A DNA stretch of 34,551 nucleotides from Candidatus Nanopelagicales bacterium (GCA_017882705.1 JADGOZ010000097.1:1-34551); one strand, 5' to 3'; numbered from the stretch's first letter, positions 21,882-29,753 are shown. Made by a program: numbers and translations. The notes: generated by a model not told the origin, from the sequence alone.

Positions 21882-23276
21882 GTGACCGCCGTCGCCGCCT
21901 CGCCCGACCACCGGGACTACGCCGCCGCCGTCGACGCCCTGCGCGACGGCTACGCCGCGATCCCCGCAGGGTCCCCCGTGCGCCTCGCGAAGCGCACGTC
22001 CAACCTGTTCCGCCCGCGGACGCCGACGTCGGCCCCCGGGCTGGACGTCTCGGCGTTCAGCGGCGTGCTCGACGTCGACGTGGCGAACCGCACGGCCGAC
22101 GTCCTCGGGATGACGACGTACGAGGACCTCGTCGCGGCGACGCTCCTGCACGGGCTCGTGCCGCTCTGTGTCCCGCAGCTGCGGACCATCACCCTGGGGG
22201 GCGCGGTCACCGGGCTCGGGATCGAGAGCGCGAGCTGGCGCAACGGCTGCCCGCACGAGTCGGTGCTCGACCTCGATGTCCTCACCGGCGACGGTCGCAT
22301 CGTCACCGCGTCGGCGAGCAACGAGCACGCGGACCTCTTCCACGGCTTCCCGAACTCCTACGGCTCGCTCGGCTACGCCCTGCGCCTGCGCATCGAGCTG
22401 GAGCCCGTGACGCCCTACGTGCGCCTGCGGCACGTCCCCTGCGGCGACGCCGCCGGCCTCGCCGCCACGATCGCGGAGGTGGTCGCCAGCGGCGAGCACG
22501 AGGGCGACCTGGTGGACTACGTCGACGGCACTGTCTTCTCCCGCACGGAGTCCTACCTCACCCTGGCGTCGTACGCCGAGACCGCGGACCAGGAGCCCAG
22601 CGACTACACCGGGCAGCAGATCTACTACCGGTCGGTCCGGCAGCGCCGCGGGGACGTCCTCACCGTGCACGACTACCTGTGGCGCTGGGACACCGACTGG
22701 TTCTGGTGCTCGCGGGCGTTCGGCGCGCAGAACGCGCTCGTACGCCGGCTCTGGCCGAAGGACCGGTTGCGCAGCGACGTCTACTGGAAGCTCGTCGCCC
22801 TCGACCGGCGCACGTCGTTCTCCGCCCGCCTGACCGCCGCGAGGAGGCAGCCGCCGCGCGAGCAGGTCGTGCAGGACATCGAGGTGCCGGTCGCCGCGCT
22901 GCCGGAGTTCCTCGAGTTCTTCCACCGCGAGGTCGGCATCGAGCCCGTGTGGGTGTGCCCGCTGCGCAAGCGTGACGCCACTGACCGCTGGCCGCTGTAC
23001 GAGCTCGACGCGGCGACGACCTACGTCAACGTGGGGTTCTGGTCCACGGTCGCCGTGCCGCGCGACGTCGACCCGGGCGAGGGTCGGGTGAACCGGCGTA
23101 TCGAGCAGGTCGTGACGGACCTCGGCGGCCACAAGTCGCTGTACTCGACCGCGTTCTACGATCGCGACGAGTTCGCACGGCTGTACGGCGGCCCGACCTA
23201 CGAACGGCTCCGGGGGGCGTACGACCCGCAGGGGCGTCTGCCGGACATGTGGACCAAGACGGTGGGACGTGGCTAG
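21882..23276 (+). CDS. bfaA: FAD-dependent oxidoreductase of 10-methyl fatty acid synthesis (BfaA/TmsA type)
   Basis: This is a 464-residue PCMH-type FAD protein. The FAD-binding half contains TTYEDLVAATLLHGLVPLCVPQLRTITLGGAVTGLGIES and HESVLDLDVLTGDGRIV; the C-terminal half (EVGIEPVWVCPLRKRDATDRWPLY) is the substrate domain. Immediate pairing with a cyclopropane-synthase-type methyltransferase is the bfaA/bfaB (tmsA/tmsB) arrangement, in which this enzyme reduces the 10-methylene intermediate to a 10-methyl chain such as tuberculostearic acid. TACCGT (21870-21875) ends 6 nt before the GTG start and there is no ribosome site, so it is probably leaderless. The stop lies 27 bases before the partner's ATG. 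Confidence 0.88.
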   Translation: MTAVAASPDHRDYAAAVDALRDGYAAIPAGSPVRLAKRTSNLFRPRTPTSAPGLDVSAFSGVLDVDVANRTADVLGMTTYEDLVAATLLHGLVPLCVPQLRTITLGGAVTGLGIESASWRNGCPHESVLDLDVLTGDGRIVTASASNEHADLFHGFPNSYGSLGYALRLRIELEPVTPYVRLRHVPCGDAAGLAATIAEVVASGEHEGDLVDYVDGTVFSRTESYLTLASYAETADQEPSDYTGQQIYYRSVRQRRGDVLTVHDYLWRWDTDWFWCSRAFGAQNALVRRLWPKDRLRSDVYWKLVALDRRTSFSARLTAARRQPPREQVVQDIEVPVAALPEFLEFFHREVGIEPVWVCPLRKRDATDRWPLYELDAATTYVNVGFWSTVAVPRDVDPGEGRVNRRIEQVVTDLGGHKSLYSTAFYDRDEFARLYGGPTYERLRGAYDPQGRLPDMWTKTVGRG

Positions 23277-23303
23277 CGACGCGTCGCCAGGAAGGTGGAC
23301 ACG

Positions 23304-24548
23304 ATGATGAAGCTCGCCGAGGTGGTCTCGCTGTTCGTCGGCCCCGAGGCCGACGTGGAGTTCACCGCCTACGACGGCAGCCACTTCGGCCGCAAGGGCA
23401 GCGACGTGCGCATCGACGTCGTCTCACCGCGGGCCGTGTCGCACCTCATGACCTCGCCTGGTCAGCTCGGGGTCGCGCGCGCGTTCGTGACCGGCGAGCT
23501 CGAGGTGCACGGCGACCTCTACACCGCGCTCGACCGCCTCGCGCGGCTCGGCATCCACCGCCCGACGGTCAAGGAGCAGGCGCGCCTCTACCGCGCGCTC
23601 GCGCCCTTCGCGCTCACCCGTCCGCCGACACCGCCGGAGGAGGTCCGCCTCGGCGGCTTCCGGCACTCGAAGAAGCGTGACCACGACGCCATCTCGCACC
23701 ACTACGACGTGAGCAACACGTTCTACCGCTGGGTGCTCGGCCCGTCGATGGCCTACACCTGCGCGGTGTTCCCGAAGAACGACGCCACCCTCGAGGAGGC
23801 GCAGGAGGAGAAGTTCGACCTCGTCTGCCGCAAGCTCGGCCTCGAGCGGGGCCAGCGCCTGCTCGACGTCGGCTGCGGCTGGGGTGGACTCAGCCTGCAC
23901 GCCGCGAAGCACTACGGCGTCACCGTCATCGGCGTCACGCTCTCGGAGCAGCAGGCCGCCTGGGGCGCCGAGGCGATCGAGCGCGAGGGACTCGGGCATG
24001 TCGCGCGGATCCGGCACCAGGACTATCGCGACGTGCCTGAGAAGGGCTTCGACGCCATCTCCTCGATCGGCCTGACCGAGCACATCGGGAAGGACAACTA
24101 CGGGTCCTACTTCTCGTTCCTGAGGTCGCGGCTCAACCCGACCGGTCGCCTGCTCAACCACTGCATCACCCGGACCGACACGACGTCGCGCACGACGTAC
24201 AAGAACGGCTTCATCAACCGCTACGTGTTCCCCGACGGCGAGCTCGTGCCGGTCGGCCGGCTCATCTCCTCGGCCGAGGACCAGGGCTTCGAGGTGCGGC
24301 ACGAGGAGAACCTGCGCGAGCACTACGCCCTCACGCTGATGCACTGGTCCCGCAACCTCGACGAGCACTGGGACGAGGCCGTCGCCGACGTCGGCATCGG
24401 CAAGGCGCGAGTGTGGCGCCTCTACCTCGCTGCGTCGCGGATGGGTTTCGAGCGCAACATGATCCAGCTGCACCAGGTGCTGCTCGCCTCCCCGGACGAG
24501 CAGGGTCATGCCGACGTCCCGCTCCGCCTCGGCTTCGACCGCGGCTGA
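23304..24548 (+). CDS. bfaB: SAM-dependent fatty acid methyltransferase (BfaB/TmsB type)
   Basis: This is a 414-residue member of the cyclopropane-fatty-acid-synthase family. The N-terminal region (residues 1-115) is the lipid-binding extension. SAM binding is at LLDVGCGWGGLSLHAAKHYG, followed by TLSEQQAAWGAEAIE and the family segment HEENLREHYALTL, where a catalytic glutamate lies in relatives. It methylates C10 of oleoyl-phospholipid chains to a methylene product that BfaA reduces. AGGAAGG 8 bases upstream selects ATG 23304; ATG 23307 is a close alternative. It forms a two-gene operon with bfaA and is convergent with the SDR gene after a 3-base gap. Confidence 0.9.
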   Translation: MMKLAEVVSLFVGPEADVEFTAYDGSHFGRKGSDVRIDVVSPRAVSHLMTSPGQLGVARAFVTGELEVHGDLYTALDRLARLGIHRPTVKEQARLYRALAPFALTRPPTPPEEVRLGGFRHSKKRDHDAISHHYDVSNTFYRWVLGPSMAYTCAVFPKNDATLEEAQEEKFDLVCRKLGLERGQRLLDVGCGWGGLSLHAAKHYGVTVIGVTLSEQQAAWGAEAIEREGLGHVARIRHQDYRDVPEKGFDAISSIGLTEHIGKDNYGSYFSFLRSRLNPTGRLLNHCITRTDTTSRTTYKNGFINRYVFPDGELVPVGRLISSAEDQGFEVRHEENLREHYALTLMHWSRNLDEHWDEAVADVGIGKARVWRLYLAASRMGFERNMIQLHQVLLASPDEQGHADVPLRLGFDRG

Positions 24549-24551
24549 GCG

Positions 24552-25370
24552 TCAGGCGGTGCCGAAGGCGCTGCCCGGACCGGACACGTCGAGGCCGCCA
24601 TCGACCACGATCGTCGTCCCCGTGACGTAGTCGCCGGCGGGCGAGGCGAGGAAGGCGATCATCGCGGCGACCTCGTCGGCCGACTCGAGGCGACCGGCGG
24701 GGATGACGGTGGAGACCTGCGCGGGATCCAGCCCGTAGCGGTTCCAGGCCTCCGTGTGCACGATCCCGGGCGCCACCGCGACGACCCGGACACCGTGGCG
24801 ACCCCACTCGACCGCGAGCGTGCGGCTCAGCGACTCGACGGCGGCGCGAGCGGCCGACGAGTGCGCCATGCCGGGCATCCCGCGCCGCGGCGACATCGTG
24901 ACGCTCACGACCTTGCCGTACCCCGACGGGATCATCGATCGTGCAGCCACCTGCGTGGTGACGTACCACGTGGCATCGAGGTTGAGGCGGGTGACAGCCC
25001 GGAACCCCTTGTACGACACGGACTCTGCGGGTGCCACGAACTGACCGCCGGCGTTGTTCACCAGGATGTCGATGCGCTCGAGCTCGGCCAGGACCACGTC
25101 GAGCATGGCGTCGACGTTCTCGGGCTCGCGTACGTCGCACGGCACCGTCACCACGCCGTGCACGGCTCCCGCGTCCGCGGCGATCGACGCCGTCTCCCTG
25201 AGGGCGTCCTCGCGGCGGCCGGTGACGGCCACCTGCGCGCCGAGCGACGCCAGCAGCAGCGCGGTGGCCCGGCCGATGCCGCTGCCACCACCGGTGACGA
25301 GCGCAGTCCGCCCGTCGAGACTGTGCGGAGCGAGGACGGCGAGGGCGTCGGGACGCGAGGGAGCGGTCAC
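24552..25370 (-). CDS. Short-chain dehydrogenase/reductase with unusual active site
   Basis: This is a 272-residue SDR with the Rossmann motif TGGGSGIG, NNAGG in place of NNAG, and the C-terminal PAGRLESADEVAAMIAFLAS / DGGLDVSG region. The catalytic YxxxK is absent: the sequence at that position is MAHSSAARAAVESLSRTLAVEW. This departure is seen in enoyl/dienoyl-CoA reductase-like and related SDR groups that act on acyl-CoA rather than simple alcohols. Cofactor preference is probably NADP(H), from GRR after strand 2. TAGCCT (minus strand, 25382-25377) ends 6 nt before the GTG start, so it is likely leaderless. The substrate is unknown. Confidence 0.86.
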   Translation of the reverse strand: MTAPSRPDALAVLAPHSLDGRTALVTGGGSGIGRATALLLASLGAQVAVTGRREDALRETASIAADAGAVHGVVTVPCDVREPENVDAMLDVVLAELERIDILVNNAGGQFVAPAESVSYKGFRAVTRLNLDATWYVTTQVAARSMIPSGYGKVVSVTMSPRRGMPGMAHSSAARAAVESLSRTLAVEWGRHGVRVVAVAPGIVHTEAWNRYGLDPAQVSTVIPAGRLESADEVAAMIAFLASPAGDYVTGTTIVVDGGLDVSGPGSAFGTA

Positions 25371-25398
25371 GCCCGAAGGCTAGCCGTCACGACGCCCG

Positions 25399-25452
25399 CC
25401 CGAGACGTGGCGTCAGCGCGCCTGGCACCTCGCGCTGACGCCACGTCTCGGG
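25399..25452. repeat. 22-bp perfect inverted repeat with 10-base loop
   Basis: Bases 25399-25420 and 25431-25452 are exact reverse complements (arm core GAGACGTGGCGTCAGCGC), separated by CCTGGCACCT. It lies 14 bases past the stop of the tandem RNase III gene and 17 bases upstream of the SDR promoter hexamer. It is probably the transcription terminator of the minus-strand gene, although no T-run follows. The long uninterrupted duplex would also be a good double-stranded RNA target. Confidence 0.85.
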
Positions 25453-25465
25453 GTTGGTCTGGGGG

Positions 25466-26356
25466 TCAGAGCAGGAGGTCGACGGGGCCGGGGGCGAACG
25501 AGCGGCCGAGGACGCTCGCGGCGACCTCGAGGCCGGCGCGCGTCCCGCCGTCCATCGTGACGGCGCCGACGAGCGCCTGGACCTCGTCCGCGACCGACCG
25601 TCGGTCGATGGGGTCGCTTCCCACCACCAGCCCGAGGTCGTGAGCGCGCGCCGCGAGAGCGGCGTTGGACGTCGACGCGCGGCGTTCCTCGCTCATCTCG
25701 GCCTCGGTGGCCCACGGGGCCTCGACGTACTGCGCCGTCGAGAACGCCGCCTCGAGCACGGCGTCGCCGACCACGGCGAGCCTGCGCCGGGCCGCTCCCC
25801 CGTCCGCGGCCGCGCCGTACCAGGCGTGGGTGACCGGCTCGTGGCCGCACACCCGCGCGGCGGTCTCGAAGCGGTCGTCCGCCCCGGCCTCGGGCACACC
25901 TGCGCGCAGGGGCACGTCACGGAGCCCCGGAGCGACGACGAGGTGGGTCGCGACCTCCTCGGCCGCCCCGATGCCGGAGTCGGCCCAGGCAGCTCCGATG
26001 GCGGCCTCGATCCGGTCGCCGAGCCGGTGGTTCGACGCCGAGAACGTCCGCACGTCCGGCAGACCGCGACGCGCGGCCACCCTGCCAAGCGCGTGGTCGG
26101 ACACCAGGGCCTGCTGCTCACCGCTGACCACGGAGAGATCCCCCTCGCTCCACGGCTCGATGCGGACGAGCGACTGCAGCAGCACGGCATCGAGGAGCGC
26201 GTCACCGACGTACTCGAGCCGCTGGAAGAGGTGGCCGCGCGGGTCGACGAGGGCGTCGACGTAGGCACGCTCGTGCAGCTCGAGGCCGAGGGCGCGGTCG
26301 AGGTGCGCGACGTCGAGGACGAGGTCGCCGTCGAGACGGTCGCGCCAGCCGGTCAT
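25466..26356 (-). CDS. Tandem RNase III domain protein, no dsRNA-binding domain
   Basis: This is a 296-residue protein with two RNase III-like halves. Domain 1 (about 1-140) has RLEYVGDALLD and GDRIEAAIGAAW. Glu48, Asp52, Asp114 and Glu117 align with the four catalytic carboxylates of bacterial RNase III. Domain 2 (about 165-285) has RRLAVVGDAVLE, EERRASTSNAALAARAHDLGL and VADEVQALVGAVTMDGG. It keeps Asp198 and Asp257 but has Ala194 and Gln260 in place of the two glutamates, so it is probably inactive. The protein may form an intramolecular pseudo-dimer with one cleavage centre. There is no C-terminal dsRNA-binding domain. It is not linked to smc or fpg, the usual neighbours of rnc. Confidence 0.78.
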   Translation of the reverse strand: MTGWRDRLDGDLVLDVAHLDRALGLELHERAYVDALVDPRGHLFQRLEYVGDALLDAVLLQSLVRIEPWSEGDLSVVSGEQQALVSDHALGRVAARRGLPDVRTFSASNHRLGDRIEAAIGAAWADSGIGAAEEVATHLVVAPGLRDVPLRAGVPEAGADDRFETAARVCGHEPVTHAWYGAAADGGAARRRLAVVGDAVLEAAFSTAQYVEAPWATEAEMSEERRASTSNAALAARAHDLGLVVGSDPIDRRSVADEVQALVGAVTMDGGTRAGLEVAASVLGRSFAPGPVDLLL

Positions 26357-26419
26357 GGGACCTCAGGGTGCCGTGCGGCGACCGGCGACCCGCGGCGGGA
26401 CACGCGAGTCGCGCACGCG

Positions 26420-26458
26420 GACGGCTCGCCGCCGTCGCGGCGGGAGGAGGGAGCCGTC
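26420..26458 (-). terminator. Terminator hairpin at the end of the NlpC/P60 gene
   Basis: GACGGCTC (26420-26427) pairs with GAGCCGTC (26451-26458), and a second GC-rich stem lies inside it. It overlaps the stop codon of the NlpC/P60 gene on the minus strand and lies before the RNase III-like gene. Confidence 0.6.
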
Positions 26459-27041
26459 AGGCGACGCGGACCCGCGCGAAGTAGACCGCCGAGGTCCAGA
26501 TCCGCTCACGCATGACGCGCTTGCCCGGATAGGGCGAGTGCCAGACGGTGTTGGCCCCTGCGTAGATCGCCGCGTGGTACACCCGGCCGTTGCCCGAGTG
26601 GAAGAACACGAGGTCCCCCGGCACGGCCTGCGCACGCGAGATGTGGACCATCGAGGAGTACTGCTGCCGCGAGACGCGCGGGATCGAGATGCCCAGCCGC
26701 GAGAACACGAAGCGTGTGTAGCCCGAGCAGTCGAAGCCCGTGCTCGGCGAGGTGCCGCCGGCGACGTAGCGGATGCCGCGATAGCGCGCGGCGACGGCGA
26801 CGACGAGCCTCCCGCGGGTGACGGGGTTGCGCAGGGCCGCGAGGCTCGCACCGGACCGGGTCGGGGCAGCTCCGGAGGCCGCCGTGGCGACCGACGCCAC
26901 GGCGACGCGAGCGGTCGACGGGGCCACGACGGCCGAGACGGGGGCGGACGAGGCCGAGGCCGGCGAGGTGACGGCGGGAGCGAGCGTGGCCGCCACGACC
27001 AGGGCCAGGGACGCGCCGAAGCGCGCGCGAGCAGACGACAT
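26457..27041 (-). CDS. Secreted NlpC/P60 peptidoglycan hydrolase
   Basis: This is a 194-residue exported cysteine peptidase. A signal peptide covers residues 1 to about 31 (FGASLALVVAATLAPAV, cut near ASA), then an Ala/Ser-rich linker to about 75 and the NlpC/P60 domain. The catalytic set is Cys105 (FDCSGYTRFVF), His156 (VYHAAIYAG) and His168 (VWHSPYP). Such enzymes cut D-Glu-diaminopimelate stem-peptide bonds during cell separation. GGAGG precedes ATG 27041. The long leader contains a c-di-AMP riboswitch, so expression should fall or rise with c-di-AMP, as described for actinobacterial cell-wall hydrolases. It is monocistronic. Confidence 0.94.
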   Translation of the reverse strand: MSSARARFGASLALVVAATLAPAVTSPASASSAPVSAVVAPSTARVAVASVATAASGAAPTRSGASLAALRNPVTRGRLVVAVAARYRGIRYVAGGTSPSTGFDCSGYTRFVFSRLGISIPRVSRQQYSSMVHISRAQAVPGDLVFFHSGNGRVYHAAIYAGANTVWHSPYPGKRVMRERIWTSAVYFARVRVA

Positions 27042-27052
27042 GGATCCTCCAC

Positions 27053-27222
27053 GACGCCTGCGAGGTGAGCTGTCGGGTTCGGGCCGGGAGATGGCCCGGC
27101 CGGTCGTGAGACCGGCTTCACCCCGAGGACTCGCCTGGTGCTGCTTCGGCGGGCCCGGAAGTGGGTCCCCCGCTCCTGCCAACAACGCCCCACACCCGTC
27201 GGCGTTGGCAGGACTCGGCGTC
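27053..27222 (-). promoter_or_regulatory. Cyclic-di-AMP (ydaO/yuaA) riboswitch
   Basis: Read on the minus strand, the leader of the NlpC/P60 gene shows the ydaO landmarks in order. GACGCC (27222-27217) starts P1; then GCAGGAGCGGGGGACCCA and GGGGTGAAGCCGG. The highly conserved 3-prime block is CCCGAACCCGACAGCTCACC, followed by CGCAGGCGTC, whose GGCGTC (27058-27053) closes P1. It ends 11 bases before the start codon, with the ribosome site just after P1. Location ahead of a cell-wall hydrolase is the typical actinobacterial setting. The match is strong by eye; a covariance-model search would settle it. Confidence 0.9.
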
Positions 27223-27259
27223 CACCGGCGGCGGCCCACCGGGAGGTGAACCAGAGGTG

Positions 27260-27303
27260 AACCTAGGGCACGATCCGCCCCGATGTCACGGATTCGTCAC
27301 GGA
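27260..27303 (-). promoter_or_regulatory. NlpC/P60 gene promoter with upstream direct repeats
   Basis: On the minus strand TGACAT (27288-27283), a 17-base spacer and TAGGTT (27265-27260) form a promoter that would start the leader near 27253. Overlapping and upstream of the -35, TCCGTGAC is repeated twice at 11-base spacing (27303-27296 and 27292-27285). GTGAC-type direct repeats one helical turn apart resemble sites of response regulators such as MtrA, which controls cell-wall hydrolases in relatives; this identity is a guess. Confidence 0.55.
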
Positions 27304-27441
27304 AAGTTCCGGCAGATCGTGACGAACCGGGCATCTCATCGCCCGATCGGACGCACGGGACCGGCCCGGAGAGGAGAGGGGTGGAGCAGATCGTGGGCCG
27401 AGCAGATCGCCGCACCGGTGAGCGGAGGGCGCAGTAGCGGG

Positions 27442-28125
27442 TCAGCTCTTGGCGACGAAGACGTGCGAGGCGGTGGCGACGTCGAGCTCGGCGTACTCGC
27501 CGGCGCTGCCGATGAGGAACCCGCCCGGTGACGTGACGACCTTGACCGTCGCGCCTGGCAGCGCGCCCGCACGCCGCAGCGCCGCCATCAGCCCCGCGTC
27601 GGTCTGGATCGGCTCGCCGATGCGCACGATGGTGACGCGGGTCGAGGAGTCGCGCACGACCTTGTCGAGAGTGGTGAGTCCGGCGAGGTCGGTGTCGGCC
27701 GACTCCTGGTCGAGCTCGACCAGGCCGGGGATCGGGTTGCCGTAAGGCGAGACCGTGGGGTGGCCGAGGATCTCGAGGATGCGGCGCTCGACCGTCTCGC
27801 TCATGACGTGCTCCCAGCGACACGCCTCCGCGTGCACGTCCTCCCACTGCAGACCGATGACGTCGACGAGCAGGCACTCCGCGAGGCGGTGCTTGCGCAT
27901 CACGCGGGTCGCCATGGCCCGGCCGTCGGCGCTCAGCTCGAGGTGACGGTCGCCCTCGACGGCGAGGAGGCCGTCGCGCTCCATCCGCGCCACGGTCTGC
28001 GAGACCGTCGGACCGGACTGGCCGAGGCGCTCCGCGATCCGGGCGCGCAGCGGCGTGATCCCCTCCTCCTCGAGCTCGAAGATCGTGCGGAGGTACATCT
28101 CCGTGGTGTCGATGAGGTCGCTCAC
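27442..28125 (-). CDS. ideR: Iron-dependent repressor IdeR/DtxR
   Basis: This is a 227-residue iron-activated repressor. The winged helix occupies residues 4-70 (LRARIAERLGQSGPTVSQTVARMERDGLL), dimerisation and metal binding residues 71-140, and an SH3-like domain the C-terminus. With the GTG at 28125 as residue 1, every IdeR metal ligand falls on its known number: Met10, Cys102, Glu105, His106 (site 2) and His79, Glu83, His98 (site 1). This confirms the start. AAGGACG precedes it. It represses iron uptake genes when Fe(II) is plentiful. It is monocistronic and divergent from the photolyase gene; no iron-box was recognised nearby. Confidence 0.96.
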   Translation of the reverse strand: MSDLIDTTEMYLRTIFELEEEGITPLRARIAERLGQSGPTVSQTVARMERDGLLAVEGDRHLELSADGRAMATRVMRKHRLAECLLVDVIGLQWEDVHAEACRWEHVMSETVERRILEILGHPTVSPYGNPIPGLVELDQESADTDLAGLTTLDKVVRDSSTRVTIVRIGEPIQTDAGLMAALRRAGALPGATVKVVTSPGGFLIGSAGEYAELDVATASHVFVAKS

Positions 28126-28382
28126 GGTCGTCCTTCGTCCTTGTCGATCCCGGGACGCGCACAGGGGTCCCCGGGCAACGCCGGGCCGCGCGTCTGACGA
28201 GGCCATCCTGTCCTACACCGTGCGCTGACGCAGCGAGCCACGAAGAGTCGCACTGTCTCTCACGTCACGCCGGATGCGCCTTGAGGTGGGATCAAGGGCG
28301 GTTTCGTCCATCGCAACGTCCCCGGCCCGTGACCGTGGTGCGCGAACGGGCGGTCGGAGCCGACTCGCCCTAGCCTCGCGGT

Positions 28383-29753
28383 GTGCCGAGCATCCTGTGG
28401 TTCCGTCGCGACCTGCGTCGGCACGACAACCCCGCGCTGGTCGCGGCGCTCGACGCCGCGCGGGACGACGGTGACGGGACGGTCGTGCCGCTCTTCGTGC
28501 TCGACCCACGTCTCTGCAACGCTGCCGGGGACACGCGCCGCGCCTGGCTGAGCCGGTCGCTGCACGCCCTCGACGCGACGCTCGGCGGCGCGCTCGTCGT
28601 GCGGCACGGCGACCCTACGCTGCTCGTGCCGGAGGTCGCCGCCGCGGCGGGGGCCGCGAGCGTGCACGTGGCGGCGGACTTCGGGCCGTACGGCGCCACC
28701 CGCGACCGCGCCGTCGAGAACGTCCTCGCGGCGTCGGGTCGCCGCCTGGAGCGGACCGGGTCGCCCTACGCCGTGGCCCCGGGGCGCGTCGTGAAGGGCG
28801 ATGGCACGGCGTACCGGGTCTACACGCCGTTCTACCGCGCCTGGGTCGAGCACGGGTGGCGCCCTCCCGCCGCCGACCCGGACGCGTGGCCGGACTGGCG
28901 CATGGACCCGAGCGGACCGCTCGCGTGCGACGGCATCCCCGACGCGCCGGACGTCGACCTCCCGCCCGTCGGCGAGGCGGCGGCGCTCGAGCGGTGGGAC
29001 GCGTTCCGGATCGACGGGCTGGCGGCGTACGGCGAGCTCCGCGACCGAGCGGACCTGGCCGGCACGTCGTCGCTCTCGGCCCACCTGCGGTGGGGCGAGA
29101 TCCACCCGCGGACGCTGCTCGCCGAGCTCGACGGCTCGCCGTCGCACACGGTGTTCCGCAAGGAGATCGCGTGGCGGGAGTTCTACGCCGACGTCCTGCA
29201 CCGGGCACCGGAGTCCGCGCACACCTGGCTCGACCCGAGGTTCGCCGCGATGGAGCACGACGACGGGCCCGGGGCCGACGATCGGTTCGAGGCCTGGCGG
29301 CTCGGGCGCACCGGCTTCCCGTTCGTCGACGCCGGCATGCGCCAGCTGCTCGCCGAGGGCTGGATGCACAACCGGGTGCGCATGGTGACCGCGTCGTTCC
29401 TCGTGAAGGACCTGCACCTGCCCTGGCAGCGCGGTGCGCGCTGGTTCATGACCGCGCTGCGCGACGGCGACCTCGCGAGCAACCAGCAGGGCTGGCAGTG
29501 GGTCGCCGGCTCGGGCACGGACGCCGCGCCGTACTTCCGCATCTTCAACCCGGTGACCCAGGGCCTGCGCTTCGACCCCGACGGCGACTACGTCCGCCGC
29601 TACGTCCCCGAGCTGCGCGGGCTGGGCGGCAGGTCCGCCCACGAGCCGTGGACCCAGGGGCAGCTCGCCCCCGACTACCCCGACCGCCTCGTCGACCACG
29701 CCGAGGAGCGCGACGAGTCCCTCGCCAGATACACCGCGATCAAGAACCCCTAA
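28383..29753 (+). CDS. phr: Deoxyribodipyrimidine photolyase (class I CPD type)
   Basis: This is a 456-residue light-driven DNA repair flavoenzyme. Residues 1 to about 130 are the antenna alpha/beta domain (ILWFRRDLRRHDNPAL). The helical FAD domain includes FRKEIAWREFY, GRTGFPFVDAGMRQL, EGWMHNRVRMVTASFLVKDL and the flavin-contacting DGDLASNQQGWQWVAGSGTDA, followed by RIFNPVTQG. Size and motifs match CPD photolyase; the antenna chromophore (MTHF or 8-HDF) cannot be decided. TAGCCT (28371-28376) ends 6 nt before the GTG start and there is no ribosome site, so it is probably leaderless. A hairpin lies 43 bases after the stop. Confidence 0.95.
   Translation: MPSILWFRRDLRRHDNPALVAALDAARDDGDGTVVPLFVLDPRLCNAAGDTRRAWLSRSLHALDATLGGALVVRHGDPTLLVPEVAAAAGAASVHVAADFGPYGATRDRAVENVLAASGRRLERTGSPYAVAPGRVVKGDGTAYRVYTPFYRAWVEHGWRPPAADPDAWPDWRMDPSGPLACDGIPDAPDVDLPPVGEAAALERWDAFRIDGLAAYGELRDRADLAGTSSLSAHLRWGEIHPRTLLAELDGSPSHTVFRKEIAWREFYADVLHRAPESAHTWLDPRFAAMEHDDGPGADDRFEAWRLGRTGFPFVDAGMRQLLAEGWMHNRVRMVTASFLVKDLHLPWQRGARWFMTALRDGDLASNQQGWQWVAGSGTDAAPYFRIFNPVTQGLRFDPDGDYVRRYVPELRGLGGRSAHEPWTQGQLAPDYPDRLVDHAEERDESLARYTAIKNP

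Noticed and set aside
25399-25452. Inverted repeat considered as an insertion sequence end or attachment site
   Set aside because: No transposase or integrase gene and no matching second end in the window; the position just after a stop codon fits a terminator or RNA structure better.
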